A DNA stretch of 36,126 bases from an uncultured Ignavibacteriales bacterium (GCA_903843135.1 CAIMOS010000230.1:1-36126), one strand, 5' to 3'. Positions 7,689-16,267 are shown, counted from the first letter of the stretch. Numbers and translations are program-made. Notes: generated from the letters alone by a model not told the origin.

Positions 7689-7713
7689 ACAGCTCTTCAC
7701 GCGTTTGAGCTGT
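7689..7713. promoter_or_regulatory. Inverted repeat upstream of the sigma54 promoter
   Basis: ACAGCTC (7689-7695) and GAGCTGT (7707-7713) are a perfect 7-bp inverted repeat around 11 bases. It lies about 90-110 bases before the predicted start at 7801, where enhancer-binding activators of sigma54 promoters usually bind. It also begins 13 bases after the preceding stop codon, so a weak terminator is the alternative, although no T-run follows. Confidence 0.4.
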
Positions 7714-7773
7714 GTTTCCACGCAGTTTATGTATAAAAAAAAGCAGAAAATCAACTGAATTGAAAAAAATATT

Positions 7774-7790
7774 TTGGCACAATAGTTGCA
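7774..7790 (+). promoter_or_regulatory. Sigma54 (RpoN) promoter
   Basis: TTGGCACAATAGTTGCA matches the -24/-12 consensus TTGGCAC-N5-TTGC at every fixed core position, with the correct five-base spacing. Transcription should start near 7801. This rules out the in-frame ATG at 7786, which lies inside the promoter, and supports the start at 7819. Sigma54 promoters need an ATP-driven enhancer-binding activator; none is encoded in this window. Confidence 0.8.
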
Positions 7791-7818
7791 AAACATACAG
7801 AAAATCGGAGCCACACTT

Positions 7819-8073
7819 ATGAGCAAATATATGATTCCTGCAAATCTCGCAGTAAGCGATACCGGGTTTTTATTTATGCCCGCGACAGGAGAAACTTTTA
7901 CACTTAATGAAATAGGCAGAAAAATTTTCAAACTGCTTCAGACCGGAAATTCTGAGGACCAGGTTGTGAAAGATATCTGCGAGAACTATGATATAGATGC
8001 AGGCACCTGCCGCAAGGACCTGGATGATTTCGTCGGCCAGTTGAAAAACTATTCCCTGCTGAACGAATTATGA
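7819..8073 (+). CDS. PqqD-like small protein (RRE-type fold)
   Basis: An 84-residue protein of the PqqD type, a small winged-helix fold that in RiPP pathways grips a leader peptide and presents it to enzymes. Visible hallmarks are the beta region with LFMPATGETFTLNEIG (residues 16-31), where the LN pair opens the helix, then KIFKLLQTG, the EDQVVKDICENYDID segment, and a final helix DLDDFVGQLKNYSLL. The start at 7819 has GGAG eight bases upstream. An in-frame ATG 11 codons earlier falls within the sigma54 promoter and is rejected. It overlaps the ATP-grasp gene by four bases (ATGA), so the two are translationally coupled. No precursor peptide was found nearby; a carrier or chaperone role for a small substrate is equally possible. 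Confidence 0.78.
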   Translation: MSKYMIPANLAVSDTGFLFMPATGETFTLNEIGRKIFKLLQTGNSEDQVVKDICENYDIDAGTCRKDLDDFVGQLKNYSLLNEL

Positions 8074-9104
8074 AAATCGCATTAACCGGCCTTAACGCGA
8101 CAGACAATCCGGGCCCGGGTGTACCGGTGGCACGCAGCCTGAAAGAAGCCCCCTCGCTGAATTCCGACGTGATAGGTTTTATTTATGACACCCTTGAACC
8201 CGGTGTGTATATGGAAAACATCGCGTCGAAATCCTATCTTATCCCTTATCCTTCAAGCGGGCTGGATAATCTCTTCCAAAGGATCGAAGCGATACATTCA
8301 AAAGAGAAACTGGATTTCATCATCCCAAACCTTGATTCTGAATTACCGGGATTCATAAGGCTTGAACCAAGGCTCAACGAACTCGGGATAAAAATGTTCC
8401 TGCCGACGACAGAACAGTTTAATATGCGTGCAAAAGACAAGCTTTTTAATTTCTGTTCAGCACATAATATCAAAGTCCCCAAAAATGTACTTATTAACAG
8501 TTTGCAGGACCTCTACTCCTCCCAGAAAGAATTCCAGTACCCAGTGGTAGTAAAAGGAATTTTTTACGATGCCTATATCGCAAATAATTTTGAGGAGGTT
8601 CAGTCCGCCTTCGATAAGATGAGCCACAAATGGGGACTCCCGATAATAATTCAGGAGCATATTAAAGGCAACGAATACAATGTAGTTGCCCTTGGCGACG
8701 GAACAGGAAGAACTGTCGGCGCGGTGCCTATGAGGAAAACTTATATCACCGATAAAGGGAAAGGCTGGGCAGGAATTTCTATTGATGATAAAAACCTGAT
8801 GCAGATCTCTCACAAAGTGATTGAAGCGATGAAATGGCGCAGCGGATGTGAACTTGAATTTATTAAATCTGCCACCACTAATGAATTTTACCTTCTTGAG
8901 ATAAATCCTCGGTTCCCCGCCTGGGTCTACCTTGCCACTGCTGCGGGACAGAATCTGCCCGGGGCGCTTATAAAGCTTGCACTTAAAGAGAATGTCGAAA
9001 CCTTCAAATCTTACAAGGTCGGCACGATGTTCATCCGCAGTTCCTGGGACCTTATTACCGATATAAATGTTTTTGAAAAGTTTACCGTAAACGGAGAATT
9101 ATAA
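8070..9104 (+). CDS. ATP-grasp ligase of unknown substrate
   Basis: A 344-residue ATP-grasp enzyme, expected to activate a carboxylate as acyl phosphate and join it to an amine or thiol. The N-terminal ~110 residues resemble a pre-ATP-grasp nucleotide-fold domain (MKIALTGLN..., then PNLDSELP). The ATP-grasp part begins at about 120 (AKDKLFNFCSAHNI), with the nucleotide-binding lysine region YPVVVKGIF at 157-165, IIIQEHIKGNEYNV at 192-205 and the metal-binding E261-x-E263 and LLEINPRFP at 275-283. It resembles the CarB/PylC style of the superfamily more than D-Ala-D-Ala ligase. The gene overlaps the PqqD-like gene and is followed after one base by the PLP decarboxylase, so the three probably act in one pathway. 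Substrate not deducible. Confidence 0.85.
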   Translation: MKIALTGLNATDNPGPGVPVARSLKEAPSLNSDVIGFIYDTLEPGVYMENIASKSYLIPYPSSGLDNLFQRIEAIHSKEKLDFIIPNLDSELPGFIRLEPRLNELGIKMFLPTTEQFNMRAKDKLFNFCSAHNIKVPKNVLINSLQDLYSSQKEFQYPVVVKGIFYDAYIANNFEEVQSAFDKMSHKWGLPIIIQEHIKGNEYNVVALGDGTGRTVGAVPMRKTYITDKGKGWAGISIDDKNLMQISHKVIEAMKWRSGCELEFIKSATTNEFYLLEINPRFPAWVYLATAAGQNLPGALIKLALKENVETFKSYKVGTMFIRSSWDLITDINVFEKFTVNGEL

Positions 9105-9105
9105 A

Positions 9106-10464
9106 ATGAGTGAATTAAAAAGATATGAACGCCCGATCATAACAAAACAGTATTCGGGATTTATGAACAAGTTCGGTTCCAGCCCGATAACAACCCCGAA
9201 AACAGAGATTGACGGCATTCCGGTAAATCAGATAACTGAAAAATTTGGGTCCCCCGTATTTGTTATGTCGGAAAGAAAGATCAGGGAAAACCAGAGAAAC
9301 GCTTACCGGATTTTCAAAACACGTTATCCTAAGGTTCAGTTCGCGTGGTCTTACAAAACAAATTACCTCGAAGCGGTCTGCTCCGTTTTCCATTCTGAGA
9401 ATTCCTGGGCGGAAGTTGTATCCGAATTTGAATATGATAAAGCCCGCAAACTTGGGATGAAAGGCGAACACATAATATTCAACGGGCCTGACAAAAGCCG
9501 CGATGCTTTGATAAAAGCAATTAAGAATAAATCCAAAATTCATATAGATCATTTCGATGAATTATATATGATCATTGAAATAACTGACCAGCTGCAGCTT
9601 AAAGCAGATGTGGCGATCAGGGTAAATATGGATGTGGGCGTTTATCCGAAATGGGACAGGTTTGGTTTTAATTATGAAAACGGCGAAGCCTGGCAGGCAA
9701 TTAAAAGAATAATGGCCAACAAGAACCTGAAGCTTATCGGCCTGCACACGCACATCGGTACTTATATGATGAGCGCTGACGCTTACCGGATTGCCGCGAC
9801 AAATCTTGCCCTTATGACAAAGTCAATCAGGGATGAGTATAAACACCTGCTTGAATATATTGATATGGGCGGCGGATTCCCTTCACACAATACACTCATA
9901 GGGCAGTATCTCCCGGCTGAACAGGTGGTTCCGACACTTGAGCAGTTTGCCGATGCGATATCCACCGGTTTGTTCGCCCTGTCTCTTCCTGCGGAAGAAC
10001 TACCGATGTTAATTCTTGAAACCGGCCGTGCGCTAGTTGATAACGCAGGATACCTGATAACAACCGTTCTCGCGAACAAACGGCTCTCCGCCGGTAAAAG
10101 AGCATTGATCATCGACGCGGGCGTAAATATTCTATTTACAAGTTTCTGGTATAAACACAAGGTGAGCCCCGCGCAGGAAAGCGGGCTCTACCAGGAAGAT
10201 GCCGCAATATACGGGCCGTTATGTATGAATATCGACGTCGTTCGCGAGAGCATTACTCTTCCGTCGCTTAAGCTGGGTGAAAAACTTGTTATCGAGTATG
10301 TCGGCGCCTATGATATGACCCAGTGGATGCAGTTCATTACTCTCCGCCCGAATGTCGTGATGATTATGGAAGACAAATCAATTGAAATAATCCGGAAGGC
10401 CGAAACGATGGAATATATCGCTGAACGGGAAGTACTTCCGGCTAAATTTGCAAAGAACAAATAG
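9106..10464 (+). CDS. Fold-III PLP-dependent decarboxylase (DapDC/ODC family)
   Basis: A 452-residue enzyme with the TIM barrel plus beta-sandwich layout of diaminopimelate, ornithine and arginine decarboxylases. The PLP lysine is K84 in WSYKTN. HTHIG (214-218) and the phosphate-gripping GGG (255-257) are present, as are ETGR (305-308), DAG (337-339), GPLC with catalytic Cys373 and the VGAY motif (399-402). About 40 N-terminal residues precede the usual fold start. All catalytic positions are kept, so it should decarboxylate a basic or dicarboxylic amino acid or its conjugate. Its place after the ATP-grasp gene suggests a dedicated pathway rather than lysine synthesis; EPGR is changed to ETGR, as in divergent members. 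True substrate unknown. Confidence 0.85.
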   Translation: MSELKRYERPIITKQYSGFMNKFGSSPITTPKTEIDGIPVNQITEKFGSPVFVMSERKIRENQRNAYRIFKTRYPKVQFAWSYKTNYLEAVCSVFHSENSWAEVVSEFEYDKARKLGMKGEHIIFNGPDKSRDALIKAIKNKSKIHIDHFDELYMIIEITDQLQLKADVAIRVNMDVGVYPKWDRFGFNYENGEAWQAIKRIMANKNLKLIGLHTHIGTYMMSADAYRIAATNLALMTKSIRDEYKHLLEYIDMGGGFPSHNTLIGQYLPAEQVVPTLEQFADAISTGLFALSLPAEELPMLILETGRALVDNAGYLITTVLANKRLSAGKRALIIDAGVNILFTSFWYKHKVSPAQESGLYQEDAAIYGPLCMNIDVVRESITLPSLKLGEKLVIEYVGAYDMTQWMQFITLRPNVVMIMEDKSIEIIRKAETMEYIAEREVLPAKFAKNK

Positions 10465-10521
10465 GCCGGGTTACTTTTAATTCTATTGATTCAGCAAATT
10501 GAAATGATATAAAATCAAGTT

Positions 10522-12669
10522 ATGAACAAATACTTCACAGATTCCGTATTCCAGAGTTACAGCCAGATTTTCTTCTCCAACCGTAAATGGTTCGGGGTGC
10601 TCATCTTCCTGGCTGTGATGATAAATCCTCTGATCGGATTAGGTTCGCTGCTCGGCGTGCTTCTTACAAACCTGATGGCGTCACTGCTTAAATTCGACTC
10701 CGAGAAAATCAAGAGCGGATTTTACGGATTCAACGGAATGCTTTTCGGGGCGGGGGTGATGTTCTATTTCGAGCCATCCTTCTACCTGCTGGGGCTGATG
10801 CTTGTATTCATTGTGATCACATTCTTTGCTGCGACTGTGGTAGAGCATTTTTTCGCTTCAGTGTTCAATCTTCCGGGGCTCAGTTTACCGTTTGTAATCA
10901 CCACTTATATCTTCTTCATTTTCCTTTCGAAATATGATTTCGTCAGGCCGGTACATCACGATCTTTACGCCGGGCCGTTAAGTACCGCGAGCGGTTTAAT
11001 CTACCACTATCTTCAGGCAATTTCTCTTATCGTTCTTCAGCCTTCGGCGGTCGCGGGACTGATAATAGCCATTGGCGTTTTCCTGTATTCAAGAATTTTA
11101 TTTCAACTCAGTATAATCGCGTTTCTCATAAACGCCCTTGTAGTTAACCTTATAATTCCGCATCCGTCTAATAATTTTATAATAATCAGCAGCTTCAATT
11201 CAATCCTCGCATCTTTTGCTCTTGGCGGCGCGCTTATCATTCCGTCCAAGAAAAATCTTTTGCTGGTGATTGTTGCTGTCTTTATGATCGTAATATTCAC
11301 CGGGTTCTTTTCAAACCTGGTGAATTCATTTTCCCTGCCGGTAGTTGTTCTTCCGTTCAACTTTATCGTGCTTGCAACGGTTTACAGCCTTAGATTCAGG
11401 AAAGACCAGACAGATTTTGTGCTGCTATATTACAAAATGCAGTCTCCGGAAGAGAATTATTACTATCATAAGAACCGCAAATCCAGGTTCGATAAGTTTA
11501 AAATTTCTTATCCGGAACTGCCTGTATTCGGGGAATGGTTCATCTCGCAGGCATTCGACGGAAAGTATACGCACAAGAAAGACTGGCGTTACGCCTGGGA
11601 TTTTGTTGTGGTGGATCACGAAGAGAAAGAATACTCCGGTGCGGGAAATAAATTTGAGGACTACCATTGCTTTAATCTCCCGGTAGTAAGCCCTCTCGAC
11701 GGAATGATCGCCAAAGTCATCGACGGAATTCCCGATAATGATCTCGGGGATATTAACGCTGATAAAAACTGGGGTAATACGGTTATCATAAATCACTACG
11801 GCGGACTTTTCTCAGCGCTCTCCCATCTTGAGAAAGATTCGATAAAGTTTAAAGAGGGTGATTATGTAAAAAAAGGCGAGATAATCGCAACCTGCGGAAA
11901 CAGCGGCCGGTCGCCTTATCCGCACCTTCATTTCCAGTTCCAGTTATCGGACAAACTCGGCGAAAAAACATTCCAGCATCCGTTTGTACACTTCATCAGC
12001 CAAAACCACGACGGATTAAAACTGCACCTGTTTGAATACCCTAAGGAAGGTATGCGCGTGCAGAACATCGGCACGCATAAGACCGTCCGCGGCGCTTTTG
12101 ATTTCTACTACGGCAGGAAATTGTCTTTCAATTGCGAATACAAGGGGAAGAGCTTTGTAGAGGACTGGGAGGTTAAAATTGACATTTACAATAATTACTA
12201 TATAGAATCTTCATCCGGAGACATAGCCTACTTTATCCAGGCAGGCAAAGTTCATTACTTCTCATCCTACTCGGGCGATAAAAATTCCGGTTTATATTTC
12301 TTCTACCTTTCGGCAATGCAGGTTCCTTTCTGCTACCACGAAAAACTCTACTGGGAGGACAGTTATTCACCGGAGGAACTACCGAAGAACTTTCTGTACT
12401 ACATTCCGGAAATGTTCCTTCTTTATCACGATGTGCTTGATGTCAGATCCCGGTTTCGTTTCCCCGAACGCCTGGAGGAATCAGATGAAATATTAATTGA
12501 AGGCAGGATCAATGTTCAGAGCAAAGGCCTCCCGTCGGTTTTCTCGGACAGTTTCAGATCGCAAATAGTTATAAGCAGTGAAGCTGAAATTAGCAGTTTC
12601 GAATTTGAGCTTAATAAAAATAATAAATTTACCGCAACACAAATTTTTAATAATGAGGAAAAACAATGA
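10522..12669 (+). CDS. Urea-transporter-family membrane domain fused to M23 peptidase
   Basis: A 715-residue fusion. Residues 1-290 are a membrane domain of the urea transporter family, with about ten hydrophobic helices and the two family signatures GFYGFNGMLFGAG (66-78) and SSFNSILASFALGG (223-236), one in each half. Residues ~330-490 are an M23 (LytM-like) zinc metallopeptidase: His351, Asp360 in YAWDF, LSHL (His435), and HLH (His468, His470), with the typical GDYVKKGEIIATCGNSGRS stretch before the HLH. All metal and catalytic positions can be placed. The last ~215 residues are beta-rich and unrecognised. It starts 57 bases after the decarboxylase. Urea transporters usually have both ends in the cytosol, which would put the peptidase on the wrong side; an odd-numbered helix count would solve this. 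Confidence 0.83.
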   Translation: MNKYFTDSVFQSYSQIFFSNRKWFGVLIFLAVMINPLIGLGSLLGVLLTNLMASLLKFDSEKIKSGFYGFNGMLFGAGVMFYFEPSFYLLGLMLVFIVITFFAATVVEHFFASVFNLPGLSLPFVITTYIFFIFLSKYDFVRPVHHDLYAGPLSTASGLIYHYLQAISLIVLQPSAVAGLIIAIGVFLYSRILFQLSIIAFLINALVVNLIIPHPSNNFIIISSFNSILASFALGGALIIPSKKNLLLVIVAVFMIVIFTGFFSNLVNSFSLPVVVLPFNFIVLATVYSLRFRKDQTDFVLLYYKMQSPEENYYYHKNRKSRFDKFKISYPELPVFGEWFISQAFDGKYTHKKDWRYAWDFVVVDHEEKEYSGAGNKFEDYHCFNLPVVSPLDGMIAKVIDGIPDNDLGDINADKNWGNTVIINHYGGLFSALSHLEKDSIKFKEGDYVKKGEIIATCGNSGRSPYPHLHFQFQLSDKLGEKTFQHPFVHFISQNHDGLKLHLFEYPKEGMRVQNIGTHKTVRGAFDFYYGRKLSFNCEYKGKSFVEDWEVKIDIYNNYYIESSSGDIAYFIQAGKVHYFSSYSGDKNSGLYFFYLSAMQVPFCYHEKLYWEDSYSPEELPKNFLYYIPEMFLLYHDVLDVRSRFRFPERLEESDEILIEGRINVQSKGLPSVFSDSFRSQIVISSEAEISSFEFELNKNNKFTATQIFNNEEKQ

Positions 12670-13301
12670 AAAAGTTCACATATTTGTCTGTGTCAGGGAT
12701 CATTCTTATAGTCGTACTTCTTTCCGTTACGATTATGTCCAACAGAAGTTCCGAAAAGATAACCGCATTCAACAAATCCGTTGCACTCGGAAACACTAAG
12801 GATTATAAGGCAGCTGTCGACGCGCTGCTTAAACTTTATCCTGAGAACAAAAATGATTATCTCTTTAATCTTCGCCTCGGCTGGCTTTATTATAATTTAG
12901 GAGATTATAAAACTTCCGTAAATTATTACAATACCGCGATCGAACTCCAGAAGAGCAGTACCGAAGCTCTGATGGGAGCCGTACTTCCGCTTGCAGCATT
13001 GTCTCAATGGAACCAGATCGAACAGAATTACCTGAAAATTCTTAAACTTAATCCTACTGATTATTATGCGAACCTGAGACTGGGACAGATATATTTAAAC
13101 CGTATGGATTATACCCGCGCCGAGAGCCATCTTGAAAAAGTTTACAAGAACTATCCCGGTGAATATGAACCGAACCTTTCGCTTGGCTGGACCTATTACT
13201 ATCTCGGGAAAAGGGCGGAAGCAAAAAAATGCTTCACGAATGTACTTATGCTAAGTGAAAATGATTCACTCGGCGTTAAAGGTTTAAATCTGGTTAACTG
13301 A
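12666..13301 (+). CDS. Membrane-anchored TPR protein
   Basis: A 211-residue protein with one N-terminal hydrophobic helix (about residues 5-24), likely an uncleaved anchor with the body outside the cytoplasm. From about 40 to 205 it holds four to five tetratricopeptide repeats, with typical alternation such as LRLGWLYYNLGDYKTSVNYY and LRLGQIYLNRMDYTRAESHL. TPRs are protein-binding scaffolds. It overlaps the transporter/peptidase fusion by four bases (ATGA) and precedes the barrel gene by two, so all three are co-translated. It may link the inner-membrane fusion to the outer-membrane barrel; this is inferred from position. Confidence 0.8.
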   Translation: MKKFTYLSVSGIILIVVLLSVTIMSNRSSEKITAFNKSVALGNTKDYKAAVDALLKLYPENKNDYLFNLRLGWLYYNLGDYKTSVNYYNTAIELQKSSTEALMGAVLPLAALSQWNQIEQNYLKILKLNPTDYYANLRLGQIYLNRMDYTRAESHLEKVYKNYPGEYEPNLSLGWTYYYLGKRAEAKKCFTNVLMLSENDSLGVKGLNLVN

Positions 13302-13303
13302 TA

Positions 13304-14140
13304 ATGCGTTTTATTTTAGCTGCACTTTTAACAAGTTTACTGAACACAGTATCTCCGGCACAGAGCTATGATTACATAGCTCCTTCAGCCTATACAACAT
13401 TCGCCTCCTACAGCGACGGAAAAAGTTCTTCGGATCTTTCGCTTTACGTTTCTCATAACATCAGCCCGCTATGGCACGGAACGGCTAACCTCGGGGTTCT
13501 TCAGGTAAGCGACCAGGGATGGAGTTACCCTCAATATACTGCCGGGTATCACGCTGCTTATTATTATTTCCCGCTAACGGTAAAACTCGACCTGCAGTAT
13601 CTTCAGGGAAATTTCAGCTATAAACAGGACAAGAGTTATGATTACTCCGACCATACAAGACTGGGGGGCTTTGATCTGCTTTATTATTACAACGATATGT
13701 ACTTCGGCGCTTCGTACACATACCTTTCGGCCAACGGTGTAATTGGTGAGGACTCGCTGAGCGGCCTTCATTCACACCAGGCAGCGCTGCGGTTCGTCTA
13801 CATCTTTTCTTACGATCTGAGCGTCACGTTACGGCCCGCTGCAAGTATCCTCTCCGATGGAAGAAAATTATATTCCCTTTACGGAAGGGTCAATTATCAG
13901 CCGGCTCCCGAGATTATTTTAAAAGCGGGCGGATTCACCGGTGAGAGAGCTTATTATTATGATACTGATCTGTTTGTACTTTTTAATCAGAACGCCACAC
14001 AAAAATATCAGCTGTTCGCCCAGGCAGATTATATCTTCTCCCCTGCTTACGGTTTTTCGCTCGGTTATCAGCACACAAAATTTAACGGCTTCAGCATAAA
14101 TTATTATATTGCAGGAATTAAAACCTATTTTACAATATAA
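13304..14140 (+). CDS. Outer-membrane beta-barrel protein, unknown function
   Basis: A 278-residue protein with signal peptide (residues 1-19, SPAQ end). The mature part is very rich in Tyr and alternates hydrophobic and polar residues as in barrel strands (for example AGYHAAYYYFPLTVKLDLQY). It ends ...KTYFTI. Around 12-14 strands could fit. It starts two bases after the TPR gene, as the last member of the set that follows the sigma54 operon. It may form the outer-membrane exit or entry for the transporter/peptidase complex. No family was recognised. Confidence 0.72.
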   Translation: MRFILAALLTSLLNTVSPAQSYDYIAPSAYTTFASYSDGKSSSDLSLYVSHNISPLWHGTANLGVLQVSDQGWSYPQYTAGYHAAYYYFPLTVKLDLQYLQGNFSYKQDKSYDYSDHTRLGGFDLLYYYNDMYFGASYTYLSANGVIGEDSLSGLHSHQAALRFVYIFSYDLSVTLRPAASILSDGRKLYSLYGRVNYQPAPEIILKAGGFTGERAYYYDTDLFVLFNQNATQKYQLFAQADYIFSPAYGFSLGYQHTKFNGFSINYYIAGIKTYFTI

Positions 14141-14152
14141 AGTTTTATTCCA

Positions 14153-15346
14153 TTGTCAATTGACCGCATCTATAAGTTATCGCGTCAAAAATCTAAATAT
14201 GTAATCGGACTGATGTCCGGCACTTCGGTTGACGGCATCAGCGCGGCTTTGGTCAGGATCACCGGATCCGGATTATCGACTAAGATAAAGTTCCTCGGCG
14301 GCATCAACCACCCGTTCCCGAAGGAAATGAGAAAATCAATTCTCAGTATAGCAGAACCCGGCGGAGGAAATACCGCAGATATCTGCAGAATGAATTTCTT
14401 CATTTCTCTTGCATATATTCAGGCAGTAAAAAAGTTGTGCCAAAAACTTAACCTTCCGCTAAGCAAAATAAATCTCATCGGCTCACACGGACAGACAATC
14501 CACCATCTCCCACAGAAAGAAAAGCTTTTTGGATTCACTTCCGGATCTACTCTGCAGATAGGCGATATCTCAGTCCTGTCAAAGCAACTTGGTATAACAA
14601 CTGTCGGTGACTTCCGCACTGCGGATGTTGCGCTCGGCGGAGAAGGCGCGCCGTTCGTTCCGTATTTTGATTATACGGTTCTTTCATCTGATAAAACAGA
14701 CCGCGCTCTGCTGAACATCGGCGGAATTGCTAATATAACTGCCCTGAAGAAAGGCGCGAAACCGGATGATGTAATAGCGTTTGACACGGGCCCGGGAAAT
14801 ATGATGATAGACTCCCTGATGAACAGGTTTTACGGCCTGAAATATGACAGAGACGGAAAAGTTGCGCTCAGCGGAGCAGTAAATAAACGCTTGCTCGCTT
14901 ACCTGAAAGAGACTGACAGCTATCCTGATCAGCCCCCGCCAAAATCAACAGGCAGAGAGTTTTATTCAAAGGAATTTGTGGATCTAATTATCAAGAACAG
15001 TACCGGCATCCCGCAGAAAGATATTATCGCTACAGTTACATACTATACTGCCTGGTCAGTTTTCTTTGCATACACAAAGTACATCCGCAGAAAAGTCACG
15101 ATCAGCGAATTATTTTTGAGCGGCGGAGGCGCGAAGAATAAAGCGATTGTTAAATATATGAAGTCGCTTTTTGGCGGCGAGACTAAAGTCGCGAATGTCA
15201 CTTCTCTTGGAGTTGATTCTGATTATAAAGAAGCGATTTGTTTCGCGGTGCTTGCCAACGAAACAATTTCGGGAAATTGCGCAAACCTCCCCTCCGTAAC
15301 CGGCGCTTCTTCGCCGACAATCCTTGGAAAGATATCGCTTCCGTGA
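14153..15346 (+). CDS. anmK: Anhydro-N-acetylmuramic acid kinase
   Basis: Cytoplasmic enzyme of peptidoglycan recycling. It opens and phosphorylates 1,6-anhydro-MurNAc to MurNAc 6-phosphate. Signatures include GLMSGTSVDGI (residues 19-29) of the hexokinase/actin fold, SHGQTIHHLP, GDFRTADVALGGEGAPFVPYFD with the family's catalytic Asp region, NIGGIANIT, FDTGPGNMMID and LSGGGAKN. The length of 397 matches the family. The start is TTG at 14153, 12 bases after the barrel gene; no strong ribosome binding site is seen, and no ATG lies before the conserved GLMSGTS block. Its 3' end overlaps the next gene by four bases (GTGA). A murein recycling gene after an M23 peptidase gene may be meaningful. Confidence 0.95.
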   Translation: MSIDRIYKLSRQKSKYVIGLMSGTSVDGISAALVRITGSGLSTKIKFLGGINHPFPKEMRKSILSIAEPGGGNTADICRMNFFISLAYIQAVKKLCQKLNLPLSKINLIGSHGQTIHHLPQKEKLFGFTSGSTLQIGDISVLSKQLGITTVGDFRTADVALGGEGAPFVPYFDYTVLSSDKTDRALLNIGGIANITALKKGAKPDDVIAFDTGPGNMMIDSLMNRFYGLKYDRDGKVALSGAVNKRLLAYLKETDSYPDQPPPKSTGREFYSKEFVDLIIKNSTGIPQKDIIATVTYYTAWSVFFAYTKYIRRKVTISELFLSGGGAKNKAIVKYMKSLFGGETKVANVTSLGVDSDYKEAICFAVLANETISGNCANLPSVTGASSPTILGKISLP

Positions 15347-16221
15347 AAGTTTTTATCACAGGCGGCAGCGGCATTCTGGGACAGTACCTGAATAGTGAAC
15401 TCAGCAGGAAATTCGATATCCTTACCCAGTACAACTCCAATCCCGGCAATTGCGGGAAGTATAACTCGGTTCAACTTGATCTGCTTAACCTCGAAGACTT
15501 GGGAAAAGCAGTTGAAAAATTCTCTCCGGATATAATAATCCACGCGGCGGCGCTCGCGAATACTGTAACGATCGAGCCGTTTACTCCAAAATATGTATAT
15601 GATTTAAATGTAGGCGTTACCGAATACCTGGCAGTGCTTTGTAAAGCAAAAGGAATCAAGTTAGTATATACCTCCACCGATCAGGTATACGCCGGTGACA
15701 GGGGCTCGATGCTGAAAGAGAATGCTAAACTTATGCCGCTCTCCATTTACGGCGAAACTAAACTTGTCGGTGAATACAAAGTAATAAATACATTCAATAA
15801 CTATATCATAATCCGTCTCGGTTTGCTCTTCGGTTTCGGACTCAACCATTCCAGAATGCACTTCGATAATATGTATGAGAATTTCAGAAATGGCAAAAAA
15901 GTCCGGTTATTCACGGATCAGTACCGCACTCCCCTCTCCGTTATCGAAGCCGCAAGGATAATATCATCCCTTTGCGAAAAAGATATTAAAGGAGAGATTA
16001 TTAATGCCGGCGGCAAAGAAAGAGTATCAAGATTTGAGTTCGGGGGGCTGCTATGTGATCTCGCCGGCTTTGACAAATCGCTTATTGAACCGTCAACAAT
16101 GGACTCTGTCCCCGGCCTCGCACCCGTCGCGGATGTTTCAATGGATTCCTCCAAACTTGATAATCTCGGAATCTCAAGATTAAATTTACAAGAAGCATTT
16201 AAGGAAACTCTGAGACACTAA
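15343..16221 (+). CDS. RmlD-like NAD(P)-dependent sugar-nucleotide reductase
   Basis: An SDR-family protein resembling dTDP-4-dehydrorhamnose reductase (RmlD). The GTG start at 15343 gives 292 residues and places the Rossmann motif GGSGILGQYL at the natural N-terminus (VKVFITGGSG). An upstream ATG at 15238 would add 35 residues with no family match and is rejected. The motifs HAAALANT (around 69-76), YTSTDQVYAGD and the catalytic YGETK (Y-x3-K) are present. RmlD makes dTDP-L-rhamnose in the step after RmlC. rfbB at 2953 could feed it, but rmlA and rmlC are not in the window. The GTGA overlap with anmK implies coupled translation. The close relative MAT2B-type fold has no enzyme role, so function is moderately sure. 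Confidence 0.82.
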   Translation: MKVFITGGSGILGQYLNSELSRKFDILTQYNSNPGNCGKYNSVQLDLLNLEDLGKAVEKFSPDIIIHAAALANTVTIEPFTPKYVYDLNVGVTEYLAVLCKAKGIKLVYTSTDQVYAGDRGSMLKENAKLMPLSIYGETKLVGEYKVINTFNNYIIIRLGLLFGFGLNHSRMHFDNMYENFRNGKKVRLFTDQYRTPLSVIEAARIISSLCEKDIKGEIINAGGKERVSRFEFGGLLCDLAGFDKSLIEPSTMDSVPGLAPVADVSMDSSKLDNLGISRLNLQEAFKETLRH

Positions 16222-16267
16222 GAACAGATTTGCAGGGAATTTTAACAAGCAGATGGATTAATACATT

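Noticed and set aside
7786-7818. Upstream ATG for the PqqD-like gene
   Set aside because: It lies in the -12 region of the sigma54 promoter, ahead of the expected transcript start.
15238-15342. Longer start for the RmlD-like gene
   Set aside because: The extra 35 residues overlap anmK, have no family match and put the Rossmann motif too far from the N-terminus.
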